Source: Aldehydirespirator sp965116195 (GTDB lineage Bacteria > Actinomycetota > Acidimicrobiia > Acidimicrobiales > Aldehydirespiratoraceae). Taken from it: 64,000 nt of DNA. Positions 43,266 through 51,738 of the stretch are shown piece by piece. Under the pieces are notes generated by a model that worked only from the letters and a program-made list of their open reading frames with translations, did no database searches and was not told where the DNA came from. Each line of letters opens with the position of its first letter. The stretch's first letter is position 1. The stretch spans positions 2,790,001 to 2,854,000 of the forward strand of contig OZ220491.1 of the NCBI GenBank assembly GCA_965116195.1, given 5' to 3'. The translations under genes and the position numbers were made by a program.

Positions 43266-44131
43266 GCACTTTGACAAAGCGACGATAGCGAAAAACTGGT
43301 ATTGTCGGCATGGCCTGCCGAAATGCCTGTTCGTTGGCGTGCAAGCTGGCAGAAGTCGGGGTTGATGTCGATACCGATGCCGACGCGAGACAGCTCTGCT
43401 GCTGCGGCCAAGGTCGTTCCTGACCCTACAAACGGGTCCAGCACGACATCACCTTCAACTGTGAACAAACGAATGAACCAGGCCGGGAGTTCCTCAGGAA
43501 AAGCCGCGCTGTGTGACCGGTTGGAACACTCAGTAGCAAGATGCAACACATTTGTCGGGTACACCATGTCTCGGCCGACCCAGTTGGACACCTTCTTGCC
43601 GAACCCGTTACCAGTAGCAGATTCGTCACGTCTGCGGTCGGTGTCGCTGAGATCACGAAGCCGTCGGTTCGCCCAGTCACCCACAGGCACCATCACCTCT
43701 TGTTGATACATGGCAAACTTGCGCTGCTTGTTGAACTGCAACAGTCGTTCCCAGGAATCCCTGAACCGGTTGGGCCATTTGCCGGGGTAACAGTTCTTCT
43801 TGTGCCACATGAACTCCTCGGTCCACAGCCACCCCGAAGCACGCATGGCCTGGATCAACTCCAACACATACGTATGACGCTCACCATTGACGACACTCTC
43901 CTTTATGTTCAAAATAAATGTTCCATCGTCACGCAACACACGACGAACAGCATCCGCCCGAACCATGAACCATTCAACATACGCGTCAGGATGAACACCC
44001 CCGTAACTGGACTTTCTCTTGTCCGCGTACGGAGGTGACGTGACCACCAGATGCACCGAACACTCAGGCAGCCCGCCCAGCACTTCAGCCGCGTCACCTT
44101 CGATAACAGCGCTGCCCTGGAAGACTCTCAT
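43262..44131 (-). CDS. DNA methyltransferase (N4-cytosine or N6-adenine, beta-type order)
   Basis: 289 residues. The catalytic motif TSPPYADKRKSSYGG is near residue 31 and the SAM-binding motif VLDPFVGSGTTLAAAAELSR is near 239. The catalytic motif comes first, which is the beta-class order. SPPY is typical of N4-cytosine enzymes, but N6-adenine cannot be excluded. The middle (MWHKKNCYPGKWPNRFRDSWERLL) is a common feature of this group. No restriction gene is adjacent, so it is an orphan methylase or the surviving half of a system. It is the last island gene before tRNA-Arg. Confidence 0.9.
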   Translation of the reverse strand: MRVFQGSAVIEGDAAEVLGGLPECSVHLVVTSPPYADKRKSSYGGVHPDAYVEWFMVRADAVRRVLRDDGTFILNIKESVVNGERHTYVLELIQAMRASGWLWTEEFMWHKKNCYPGKWPNRFRDSWERLLQFNKQRKFAMYQQEVMVPVGDWANRRLRDLSDTDRRRDESATGNGFGKKVSNWVGRDMVYPTNVLHLATECSNRSHSAAFPEELPAWFIRLFTVEGDVVLDPFVGSGTTLAAAAELSRVGIGIDINPDFCQLARQRTGISAGHADNTSFSLSSLCQSA

Positions 44132-44290
44132 GCTGCCATGAATTTCGGCATCACAAGGTACGGTTGGAGACCAGCTGACTTCACAGCCGCAAGATCATCG
44201 TCATGGCACCTTCCTTGCCCCCGACGCTCCGCCGACGCTCCCACTTCGAGGTTGCGCTGAGTGTAGCAGAGGCTAGACTGTTGGCTCCCG

Positions 44291-44365
44291 GCGCTCGTAG
44301 CTCAATTTGGATAGAGCATCTGACTACGGATCAGAAGGTTGGGGGTTCGAGTCCCTTCGAGCGCG
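44291..44365 (+). tRNA. tRNA-Arg (anticodon ACG)
   Basis: The acceptor GCGCTCG (44291-44297) pairs with CGAGCGC (44358-44364). The anticodon arm TCTGA-CTACGGA-TCAGA gives ACG. The T-arm is GGGGGTTCGAGTCCC. It marks the right edge of the defence island. Confidence 0.95.
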
Positions 44366-44384
44366 CGACACACAACCAGGCTGC

Positions 44385-46436
44385 TCAGTCGTTGCCTTTG
44401 GCTGCCAGCACCTTTTCCAGCAGTGCGTGTGGCAGGGGTTGGTAGCCGTGATGAACGGCGCTGAAGGTGCCGGTACCACCGGTCATGGAGCGCAGATCAA
44501 TCACGTAGCTCAAGATCTCTGACGTGGGCACAAGCGCGGAGATCACGCTGGTACCGGCAGCTGCCCCGGGCTCGGTGCCGAACACCTGACCCCGACGTGA
44601 GTTGAGATCACCCAGCACGTCCCCCTGATAGGAGTCCGGCACGTCCACCCTGATCTCGCTGATCGGCTCCAGCACCGCGCTACCGACCTGCTCCAGCGCC
44701 TGCTTGAGCGCCAGCGACCCTGCGATCTTGAAGCTCATCTCCGAAGAATCCACCGAATGATGCTTGCCGTCGTAACACACAGCCCGCAGGTCCACCATCG
44801 GGAAGCCGTACTTGCCGCCGTTGGACATGGCCTCCTCGATACCGGCCCCGACCGCCGGGATCATGCCACGCGGGATGGCACCACCGGTCACCTCCGAATC
44901 GAACTGATAACCCTCACCACGAGGCAGAGGCTCAAAGCGCACCATCGCCACCGCGAACTGCCCGTGACCACCGCTCTGCTTCTTGTGCTTGGCCTCGACA
45001 TCGGCATTGCGGGCCAGCGTCTCGAGATACGCCACCCGCATGTCCTCAATCTCGAAGTCAATCCCCACACGCTTCAGCCGGGCCTGCACCACCCGCAGAT
45101 GAGCCTCGCCGGCACCCGACAACACCGTCTGGCGGGTCGTGGGATCCTGGCGAATGACCAGGCTCGGGTCCTCGGTGGCAAAACGCCGCAACGCCGAAGC
45201 CAGCTTGTCCTCCTGCGCCGGCGCAGTGGCATGGATGGCCACCCCGTACACCGGTGTCGGCGGGTCCGTGACCGCAATGCTCAGCGTCGCGTCATCAGAG
45301 AGCGTGTCACCAGTGCGGACATCGCCGAGTTTGGTGGCAGCCACGATGCTGCCGGCACCAACCTGGCTCACCGACTGATGCTCGGCACCGGTGAAGGTCA
45401 TCAGATTGTGCAGACGTTCCTTGTCGCCGGTGCGGCTGTTGGCCAGTGTGTCGTTGGCGTTGATCGTTCCTGAAAGAACCTTGAGAAACGAGATCTGTCC
45501 CAGAAAATCATCGATCCGGGTCTTGAACACCAGCGCAACGGGCGGCCCCGAAGCATCAACCGTCACTTCCACCGGCTCGCCGCGGCGTGTTCCCTGCGCC
45601 GGGCCGCCCTCGCCGGGTGCCGTGCCCACCTTGCAGATGAAGTCCAGCAGTCGATCCACACCAATGGGTTTGGCTGCCGATCCGCACAACACCGGAACCA
45701 CATTGCCGTGGTTGATTGCCGATTGCAGCAGCCGCTCCAGCTGAACCGGTGTCGGCTCAATCCCCTCCAAATACTGCTCCAGCAACTCGTCGTCACCCTC
45801 CACCACGTCCTCCACAAGTTGCATATGGCCCGCTGACGCCGCCTCCACGACATCATCAGGAACGGAGGTGGCAGCAGCCTTGCCGCTGGCGTAATCCAGA
45901 GCACCGTCAGTCACAAGGTCAGCAATGCCGTGAAACTGCGACTCGACACCCAGGGGCAGTTCCACCGCCTCAAGACGAGACCCGAAGTGAGACTGAAGAT
46001 CTTCCAGGGTGCGTTCAAAGGACGAGCGCTCACGGTCAAGACCGTTGACGAACACCATACGCGGCAGACCCAACCGCTCGGCGTGACGCCACAGCACCTG
46101 GTCCTGGGCCTGCACTCCCGACACGCCGTCCACCACAAACACCGCCAGGTCAGCCGCGTGGATGCCGTTCACAGCCTCGCCTACGAAGTCCGTGTACCCC
46201 GGAGCGTCAATGAGATTGATCCTGTGGTCACGCCAGTCAAACGACGCAACAGCCAAGCCCAGGCTCTGGTGGCGCGCCTTCTCCTCGGGGTCATGATCGC
46301 AACGAGCCGTGCCGTCATCCACACGGCCCATCCGACTGACCACACCGGCCCGGTACAACATGGCCTCGGCCAGCGTGGTCTTGCCGTTGCCGTTATGTCC
46401 GACAAGCACGACATTTCTGATGGATTGCGACGACAC
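44385..46436 (-). CDS. EF-G-like GTPase (FusA2 type)
   Basis: About 683 residues, a paralogue of translation elongation factor G. P-loop GHNGNGKTT near residue 13, switch region and DAPGYTDFVGEAV (G3), and VNGLDRE where EF-G has NKxD, so guanine recognition is altered as in other EF-G-like proteins. The EF-G domains II-V follow (LVFKTRIDDFLGQISFLKVLSG; SGAGEAHLRVVQARLKR; HGQFAVAMVRFEPL). The first ATG (46460) is less likely: GTG at 46436 (protein begins SSQSIRNVVLVGHNG after the start) has an AGGAGGG site nine bases upstream. The mycobacterial relative is not the main translocase and its role is unclear. Confidence 0.9.
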   Translation of the reverse strand: MSSQSIRNVVLVGHNGNGKTTLAEAMLYRAGVVSRMGRVDDGTARCDHDPEEKARHQSLGLAVASFDWRDHRINLIDAPGYTDFVGEAVNGIHAADLAVFVVDGVSGVQAQDQVLWRHAERLGLPRMVFVNGLDRERSSFERTLEDLQSHFGSRLEAVELPLGVESQFHGIADLVTDGALDYASGKAAATSVPDDVVEAASAGHMQLVEDVVEGDDELLEQYLEGIEPTPVQLERLLQSAINHGNVVPVLCGSAAKPIGVDRLLDFICKVGTAPGEGGPAQGTRRGEPVEVTVDASGPPVALVFKTRIDDFLGQISFLKVLSGTINANDTLANSRTGDKERLHNLMTFTGAEHQSVSQVGAGSIVAATKLGDVRTGDTLSDDATLSIAVTDPPTPVYGVAIHATAPAQEDKLASALRRFATEDPSLVIRQDPTTRQTVLSGAGEAHLRVVQARLKRVGIDFEIEDMRVAYLETLARNADVEAKHKKQSGGHGQFAVAMVRFEPLPRGEGYQFDSEVTGGAIPRGMIPAVGAGIEEAMSNGGKYGFPMVDLRAVCYDGKHHSVDSSEMSFKIAGSLALKQALEQVGSAVLEPISEIRVDVPDSYQGDVLGDLNSRRGQVFGTEPGAAAGTSVISALVPTSEILSYVIDLRSMTGGTGTFSAVHHGYQPLPHALLEKVLAAKGND

Positions 46437-46630
46437 GTTGCAGTTCCCTCCTGTGATCAAGCCCCTCCAGCTGCTTCAGCCCTCAGGTTTATTCTGACAC
46501 AAACCGACACTGACCCAACCAGGCTGCCAAGCGCCAGAGTTGACTCAGGTAGATGACAGGAGCGGAGCGGCAGAACCGGCACTAACCCGACCACGCTGTC
46601 AAGGGCCAACGCAGCATCCACGCAACGCTC

Positions 46631-46828
46631 TCAATCGTCAAGGAGTTCCACCGCGTATTCGGGGCAGTTGTCAAAGGCCAGGCGGGCCTTGTCCTCAAGT
46701 CCGGCAGGCACAACACCGTCACCACGCTCCACGGCGGTACCTTCATCATCCACATCAAACAACTCCGGCGCAAGCATGTAGCAACGGTTGTGGCCCTGAC
46801 ACGCCTGCTGATCCACACGCACTCTCAC
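46631..46828 (-). CDS. small 3Fe-4S ferredoxin
   Basis: 65 residues. It has CQGHNRCYMLAPELF and the distal DNCPEYAV, the CxxHxxC...CP pattern of 3Fe-4S ferredoxins that feed electrons to cytochromes P450 and other oxygenases in actinobacteria. One cysteine of the 4Fe-4S set is replaced by His. No P450 or reductase lies nearby. The gene is on the same strand as the EF-G-like gene, 195 bp upstream of it, with no obvious functional link. Confidence 0.88.
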   Translation of the reverse strand: MRVRVDQQACQGHNRCYMLAPELFDVDDEGTAVERGDGVVPAGLEDKARLAFDNCPEYAVELLDD

Positions 46829-47148
46829 TATTGCCTCCTATGTCATCTCGCTGATGTCGTCTCCGGGCAAGCCAGTCAAACCCACGGAACCACCACTGCA
46901 ATCCCACACCGAGCATAAACCCATCGCCGCCAGAACACCCGGGCAGAGCCAGTCAAAAACAGGCATCATCCGTCTGCTGGCCGACCCAGCAACCGCTGCA
47001 CCAGGAACCGGCGCAACGTGTCCTGCCTGCAACACAACACGCCTTCGTCAGGAACTCGCAGCACGAACCAGCGCCGACCCCCAGGAACAAGCCAAACCAA
47101 AAGGGACTGAGCGCAGCCGCTCCAATACCAAGACCATACCAGCGGGGC
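46829..47148. other. 320-bp gap without a gene
   Basis: Between the ferredoxin start and the end of the methyltransferase cluster. I see no convincing coding frame, RNA gene or clear repeat here. The promoter of the ferredoxin must lie near 46830-46900. Confidence 0.5.
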
Positions 47149-48699
47149 TCAACTAGGGAGAGTCAAATGGATCGGGAAGGCGCTGCGAATACGAGCGTCG
47201 GCAGCAGCGCCGATATGTCCTGGGTGATGTTCTGACAGTACCTGCTGCACATGCTCATGGGCACGAGTGCGAGCATCCTTGCCACCGGCATCAAGCCAGT
47301 TGTCAGGCGTGTCACGGTCACCGATCACGGGATAGATGTACTCACGCTGCATCAACTCCAGGGTCTGCGGCGAACCGAGGAAATGACCCGGCCCAGCGAC
47401 CACATCCGCTATCAGCTGCGCCGACAAGGTCTCCTCATTGACCTCAATACCCCGCACGGTGCGGTTGATCGAGCCGAGCATGTCGTCGTCGATCACCAGA
47501 GCCTCCAGCGAACAACTGAGCAGGCTGGCCAGCATTCCCGCCGACTCATACACCAGATTGGCACCGGCGTGGCCAGCCAGAGCCACATTCAGAGCCTTCT
47601 CATGACCGGCCTGGTTGTCGGGAACCTTGGAGTCAGCCATTCCCGCGGCCACACCCGACGGCAAACCGATCCAGTTGACCAACTGCGCCGCCGCCGCGTT
47701 GAGGATGCCTTCCTCGCCGGAGCCGCCGCTCATCGCACCGGTGCGCAGATCCGACACGAACGGCCACATGCCCATCACACACGGGTGGCCGGGCCTGATC
47801 AGGTTCACTCCCGTCAACGCGGCCAGACACTCGGCCAGCGCCTGCGCCAGCGAGCCGGCCAGAGCCGCCGGGGAAGTGGCCCCGGCCTGCCCGGCAGACA
47901 ACAGATTTATGGGCATGCCGGTCGCGACCTGAGCCACCATGCACTTGGCGGACTCCTCGGCAAAGCGCAGAGGTGGCACCACAAAAGTGTTGTTGGCAGC
48001 CACGAAGGGACGCTTGCGAAACTCACCAGGCCCGCCGAGAGCCATGTCAAACATCTCCACGGTCTCATACACATGCTCACGCTCAAACCACGACGTGCCG
48101 ATGGGCTTGGTGGTCCCGGCCATCGCTGCGTAGGCGGTGTTGAGGTCGAGTTCTCGGGAGTCCTCAAGGTCACGGGCCACCACTGTGCGCACAAAGAAGT
48201 GAATGTTGTCGAGAGTGTCCACCAGTCGAGCGCAGTCATAAACATCAGCAGCGGTGGAAGGGCGAAACGTGCCGCTTACATGGTCGTACATGAGCACCGC
48301 CGCACCCGCAGTACCAAAATGCACCCGGTCACCGCCCACAGTTACGGAGCGGTCGTCGTCAAAGCCATGCCAGACCCACTCCTTGGCCGCTGTGGAGATG
48401 GCCCGCTCCACAACATCGGTGGGATAGCGCAGCCGACCGGCCTCATCAACAGAACCCCCGGCTGCGGTGACCACCTCGATGAACTCAGCAATGGGTGATC
48501 CCATGCCAACATCTGCCAACAACGCCAACGCCGTGTCATAGACCTGCTGCAGGTCGGCTTCGCTGAGCGGCGCAAAACGACCACCGGGCAAGCCGGGCCG
48601 CACCGGCCGCATGTCAACTTCAAGCGGTGCCTGTCGGGCCGCGATCCGACTGGCACGACCTCCGCTACGACGCCGACTCTGGGGTTCGCCGGGACTCAT
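47149..48699 (-). CDS. MttB-family (trimethylamine/quaternary amine) methyltransferase, non-pyrrolysine type
   Basis: About 516 residues. It resembles the MttB/COG5598 family, which moves a methyl group from tri- or quaternary amines to a corrinoid protein: FAPLSEADLQQVYDTALALLADVGM, a central barrel with HFGTAGAAVLMYD, and a late LGSPQTLELMQREYIYP. The frame is uninterrupted, with no internal amber codon, so it belongs to the non-pyrrolysine group whose substrates include glycine betaine. No corrinoid partner is visible in the window. The ATG at 48699 (MSPGEPQSRR) is chosen; the frame is open to ATG 48738. A 40-bp near-copy of the start region lies 77 bp upstream, overlapping the stop of the next gene. 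It is the last gene of the minus-strand amine cluster. Confidence 0.85.
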   Translation of the reverse strand: MSPGEPQSRRRSGGRASRIAARQAPLEVDMRPVRPGLPGGRFAPLSEADLQQVYDTALALLADVGMGSPIAEFIEVVTAAGGSVDEAGRLRYPTDVVERAISTAAKEWVWHGFDDDRSVTVGGDRVHFGTAGAAVLMYDHVSGTFRPSTAADVYDCARLVDTLDNIHFFVRTVVARDLEDSRELDLNTAYAAMAGTTKPIGTSWFEREHVYETVEMFDMALGGPGEFRKRPFVAANNTFVVPPLRFAEESAKCMVAQVATGMPINLLSAGQAGATSPAALAGSLAQALAECLAALTGVNLIRPGHPCVMGMWPFVSDLRTGAMSGGSGEEGILNAAAAQLVNWIGLPSGVAAGMADSKVPDNQAGHEKALNVALAGHAGANLVYESAGMLASLLSCSLEALVIDDDMLGSINRTVRGIEVNEETLSAQLIADVVAGPGHFLGSPQTLELMQREYIYPVIGDRDTPDNWLDAGGKDARTRAHEHVQQVLSEHHPGHIGAAADARIRSAFPIHLTLPS

Positions 48700-48780
48700 G
48701 CTCGTACAACCCTTTCGCCGCAACAGGTACTCCGGCAACCGCTACGACACACCCTCTGGGCTTCGCCGGGACTCATGCTC
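48664..48780. repeat. 40-bp direct repeat spanning the start of the MttB-family gene
   Basis: 48664-48703 and 48741-48780 match at about 35 of 40 positions, both ending GCCGGGACTCATGCTC. The first copy holds the methyltransferase start codon and the second overlaps the stop of the upstream flavoprotein gene. Confidence 0.65.
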
Positions 48781-51391
48781 TCAGGGCTGTGTTGGCCGGG
48801 TCATAGACCGGAGCAGCCAGCACAGTGGCGCGGCGGCGTTCGCCGAGCAGATCCAACTCGAACACAGACCCCGGTGTCTCAAATTCGGGAGCCACGTACA
48901 CGAAGGCGAGGCTGCGTCCGACGGTGTGGCTCCAGGTTCCACTGGTGGCGATACCCATGACATTGCCGTGACGGTCAAAGGCGGGCTCATTGCCTCGCAC
49001 ATCGTTGTCGGTGGCATCCACTTCACAATAAACCAGCACCATCGACAAAGGCTCGGTCTGGTCACGCCGAGCCATGACCGCATCACGGCCGATGAAAGGC
49101 CGACTGAAGTCCACGAAACGCTCGAGGCGCGCCTCAACCGGTGTGATCTCGGTGGTCAACTCCGAACCCCACGCCTTGTAACCCTTTTCGATGCGCATGA
49201 CGTTCATGGCGTAACTGCCAAAGTGAACCATGCCACAAGGCTCACCTGCGGCCACCACAGCATCGTACAACTCGGCCAGATGATCCATCCCACAGTGCAG
49301 CTCCCAGCCGAGTTCGCCCACATAAGACACCCGCAGAGCCAGACACGGCACGCCTGCCACAGCTATCGGTGCCGCAGTGAGCCACCGGAAAGACTCGTTG
49401 CTCAGATCCCAAGTCAGCCCCGCCAGCACGTCACGAGCCCGAGGGCCGGTCACCGCGAGGATGCCGGTCGAGTCGGTGATGTCCACCACCCGTGCGTCAG
49501 AACCCGCCTCAACGTGCTGGGTCAACCAGTCCAGGTCGTGGCTCTGGCCCATGATCGCAGAGGTCAGATAAAAGCGATCAGCGGCCAGCCGCGTGATGGT
49601 CATCTCGCACTCAACACCCCCCAACTCGGTGAGCATGTGTACCAGTCGTATACCACCGTCTCGTGTCGGCAGTCGGTTGGCTGACAAACGGTCAAGCAGC
49701 CCGGCAGCATCGCCACCGCTCACCTCAAAACAGGCAAAAGCACTGATGTCAGCAATCCCGACCCGCTCACGCACGCCTCGCACCTCGCTCCCCACAGCAT
49801 CAAAGGCATTGGAGCGGCGAAAGGAGTGCCGTTCCGGGCTGCCGTCAGGCGAGAAATACTGGGGCCGCTCCCAGCCATACACCTCCTGGAACTGTGCTCC
49901 CAGCCGATCAAGACGGCCATGGATCGGCGTGACTTTCTGGGGCCGACCTGCGGCGCGATATTCACCAGGCAGGCGCACCTGATACATCTCGTGGTACTCG
50001 TCTTGTGCCTTGGCGACCGCGAACACAGACCTGGGCCCGGTGTGATCGCCGAAACGTCTGGGGTCCATACTCCGCACGTTGATCTCGGTCTGGCCATGCA
50101 CCATCCACTGGGCCAGATACCTGCCCGCGCCGGGCCCCTGAGTGATGCCGATGGAAGCCCCGTTGCAATGCCAGTAGTTGCGCAGTCCCGGTGCCGGGCC
50201 CATCAGATATCCAGAGTCGGGAGTGTGGGTGATGGGCCCGGACACGGTCTGTTTGATGCCGGATTCCACGAACGCGGGTATGCGCACAGCCGCGTAGTTG
50301 ACGCACTCCTCAAGCACGTCATGGTTCTCGCCGGTCAGATGAAAATGCAGTCCCCAGTCAATCCCGTCAACACCGTAAGTGCGGGAACCCGACATCTCAT
50401 AAGGCCCGATCAGCAGGCTGTCAATTTCACGGCGGTAGTAACACGAGGCACGGGGATCACGCACCACCGGCGGCTCAAAGCCGAGGTCAATCATCGCCTG
50501 GAGCGACTCAGTAACCAAATATTGGTGGATCACCGAGACAACAGGCACGTCAAGGCCGACCATGGCACCCAACTGCGGGGCATAGTGCCCAGCGGCGTTG
50601 ACCACATGCTCACAAACAATGCGATAGCTGTCGTCAGCCTTGGAAGCCTTGGAACCAGAACCACCTGCTCCACCACCCGCACCGGCCCCTGCTCCCACTC
50701 CCGCACCGGTTCCCGCTCCGGCCCCTGCTCTCGCACCAGCTCCGGCCACCGCACCAGTTCCGACTCCCGCGCCCGCACCGGCACCTCTCGCTCCCGCTCC
50801 GGCCCCCGCACCTCCAGGCGTGGCGGTGATTTCCCAACGACCGTCTGACAGTTGTCTCATGTCGGTGACCAGCGTGTGTCGCCGTATCTCACAACCCAGG
50901 TTGCGAGCGCCCCGCGCCATGGCATTGGTGCAACCCGACGGGTCAGTCCAGCCGTCGCTGGGCGTGTAGAACCCGAGTTTCACATCGCTCAGGTCCTCTA
51001 TCAGTGGATGCCGGCGGCGGATCTCGTCACAGCTGATCAGGTGGGACTCAACGCCGATCTGGGTCAGCATGGCATGTACATAACGGTGCCAGTCCACCTC
51101 GTCGTCAGTGCGGGCCAAGCGGATGGCACCACAGCCGTGCCAGCCCGCCGACAAGCCTGTCTCCTGCTCCAGGCGGGGGTACAGGGCAATAGCCTCCTGA
51201 TGCACCTTGGCCATGTTGAGGTCGCCGATGAAGTTGGGAATGAGTCCGGCCGCGTGCCAGGTCGAGCCGGAGGCGAGTTCACCCTTCTCCAGCAGCACCG
51301 TGTCGGTCCAGCCCTCGTGGGCCAGGTAGTACAGCAGGCCGACACCCATCGCGCCGCCGCCGATGATCACGCATCGTGCCTCTTGAGCCAC
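48773..51391 (-). CDS. dimethylglycine/sarcosine dehydrogenase-like flavoprotein 1
   Basis: 872 residues, oxidative N-demethylase with a folate-binding half. The FAD Rossmann motif CVIIGGGAMGVGLLYYLAHEG is at the N-terminus. SGSTWHAAGL carries the histidine that binds FAD covalently in this family. Then the FAO-type middle domain and the C-terminal aminomethyltransferase (GCV_T) domain, about residues 500-870, which passes the methyl-derived one-carbon unit to tetrahydrofolate. Unusually, a Gly/Ala-rich insert of about 50 residues (about 197-247) interrupts the FAD domain; its DNA is a purine/CCGGC-like repeat at about 50650-50815. The second, insert-free paralogue lies just upstream. The likely substrates are dimethylglycine or sarcosine from betaine breakdown. 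Confidence 0.88.
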   Translation of the reverse strand: MAQEARCVIIGGGAMGVGLLYYLAHEGWTDTVLLEKGELASGSTWHAAGLIPNFIGDLNMAKVHQEAIALYPRLEQETGLSAGWHGCGAIRLARTDDEVDWHRYVHAMLTQIGVESHLISCDEIRRRHPLIEDLSDVKLGFYTPSDGWTDPSGCTNAMARGARNLGCEIRRHTLVTDMRQLSDGRWEITATPGGAGAGAGARGAGAGAGVGTGAVAGAGARAGAGAGTGAGVGAGAGAGGGAGGSGSKASKADDSYRIVCEHVVNAAGHYAPQLGAMVGLDVPVVSVIHQYLVTESLQAMIDLGFEPPVVRDPRASCYYRREIDSLLIGPYEMSGSRTYGVDGIDWGLHFHLTGENHDVLEECVNYAAVRIPAFVESGIKQTVSGPITHTPDSGYLMGPAPGLRNYWHCNGASIGITQGPGAGRYLAQWMVHGQTEINVRSMDPRRFGDHTGPRSVFAVAKAQDEYHEMYQVRLPGEYRAAGRPQKVTPIHGRLDRLGAQFQEVYGWERPQYFSPDGSPERHSFRRSNAFDAVGSEVRGVRERVGIADISAFACFEVSGGDAAGLLDRLSANRLPTRDGGIRLVHMLTELGGVECEMTITRLAADRFYLTSAIMGQSHDLDWLTQHVEAGSDARVVDITDSTGILAVTGPRARDVLAGLTWDLSNESFRWLTAAPIAVAGVPCLALRVSYVGELGWELHCGMDHLAELYDAVVAAGEPCGMVHFGSYAMNVMRIEKGYKAWGSELTTEITPVEARLERFVDFSRPFIGRDAVMARRDQTEPLSMVLVYCEVDATDNDVRGNEPAFDRHGNVMGIATSGTWSHTVGRSLAFVYVAPEFETPGSVFELDLLGERRRATVLAAPVYDPANTALRA
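50650..50815. repeat. Gly-Ala low-complexity repeat inside flavoprotein 1
   Basis: Short degenerate repeats of GCTCCCGCACCGG-type units on the plus strand encode alternating Gly and Ala on the minus strand, with single Val, Thr and Arg. Length is kept in frame. Confidence 0.8.
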
Positions 51392-51738
51392 CAGTCCCTC
51401 CTAGCGCCGAATGGTCACGCTTGGCCGAACAATCATGCTGACCGCCCCCCGCAGCCAGAGCCACAGCGATCCGAGATTGTAGCGCGCGTCCCAACAGCCC
51501 GCAGAGTTGTTCGGGCAGCCAAGTCGCACGCTTCCAACCCTTTCGCGTGCGCTCAGCGTTGCACACAATCAGTTGTTCGGGCGACCAAAGTCGCAGACTC
51601 CCGACCCTCACCGAAGCGTGACCACCGCGCCCACAGATCACAGGACTCAACATCAAGTCGTTCGGGCAACTCGGCAGCGTCACCACTGCCCACGGATCAC
51701 AGGTGAGCCATCGGGCACACGGCAACGATCACGACGCG
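51392..51738. other. 347-bp gap with ~60-66-bp degenerate tandem repeats
   Basis: No gene is seen. Copies of GTTGTTCGGGCNNCCAA..GTCGCA lie at 51506 and 51572, with a weaker third near 51657, and CCACNGATCACAGG occurs at about 51631 and 51690. The flanking flavoprotein genes are on the same strand, so this gap may carry a promoter for flavoprotein 1. Confidence 0.5.

Noticed and set aside
10057..44365. Integrative element with tRNA-derived attachment sites
   Set aside because: I looked for repeats of the tRNA-Ser and tRNA-Arg 3' ends within the island and saw none; no integrase or transposase is recognisable.
46854..47156. A 100-codon plus-strand frame in the gap after the ferredoxin
   Set aside because: Low-complexity Pro/Thr/Arg composition, no ribosome site and no domain.
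47149..48699. Pyrrolysine-containing trimethylamine methyltransferase
   Set aside because: The frame is uninterrupted, with no internal amber codon, so there is no sign of pyrrolysine.
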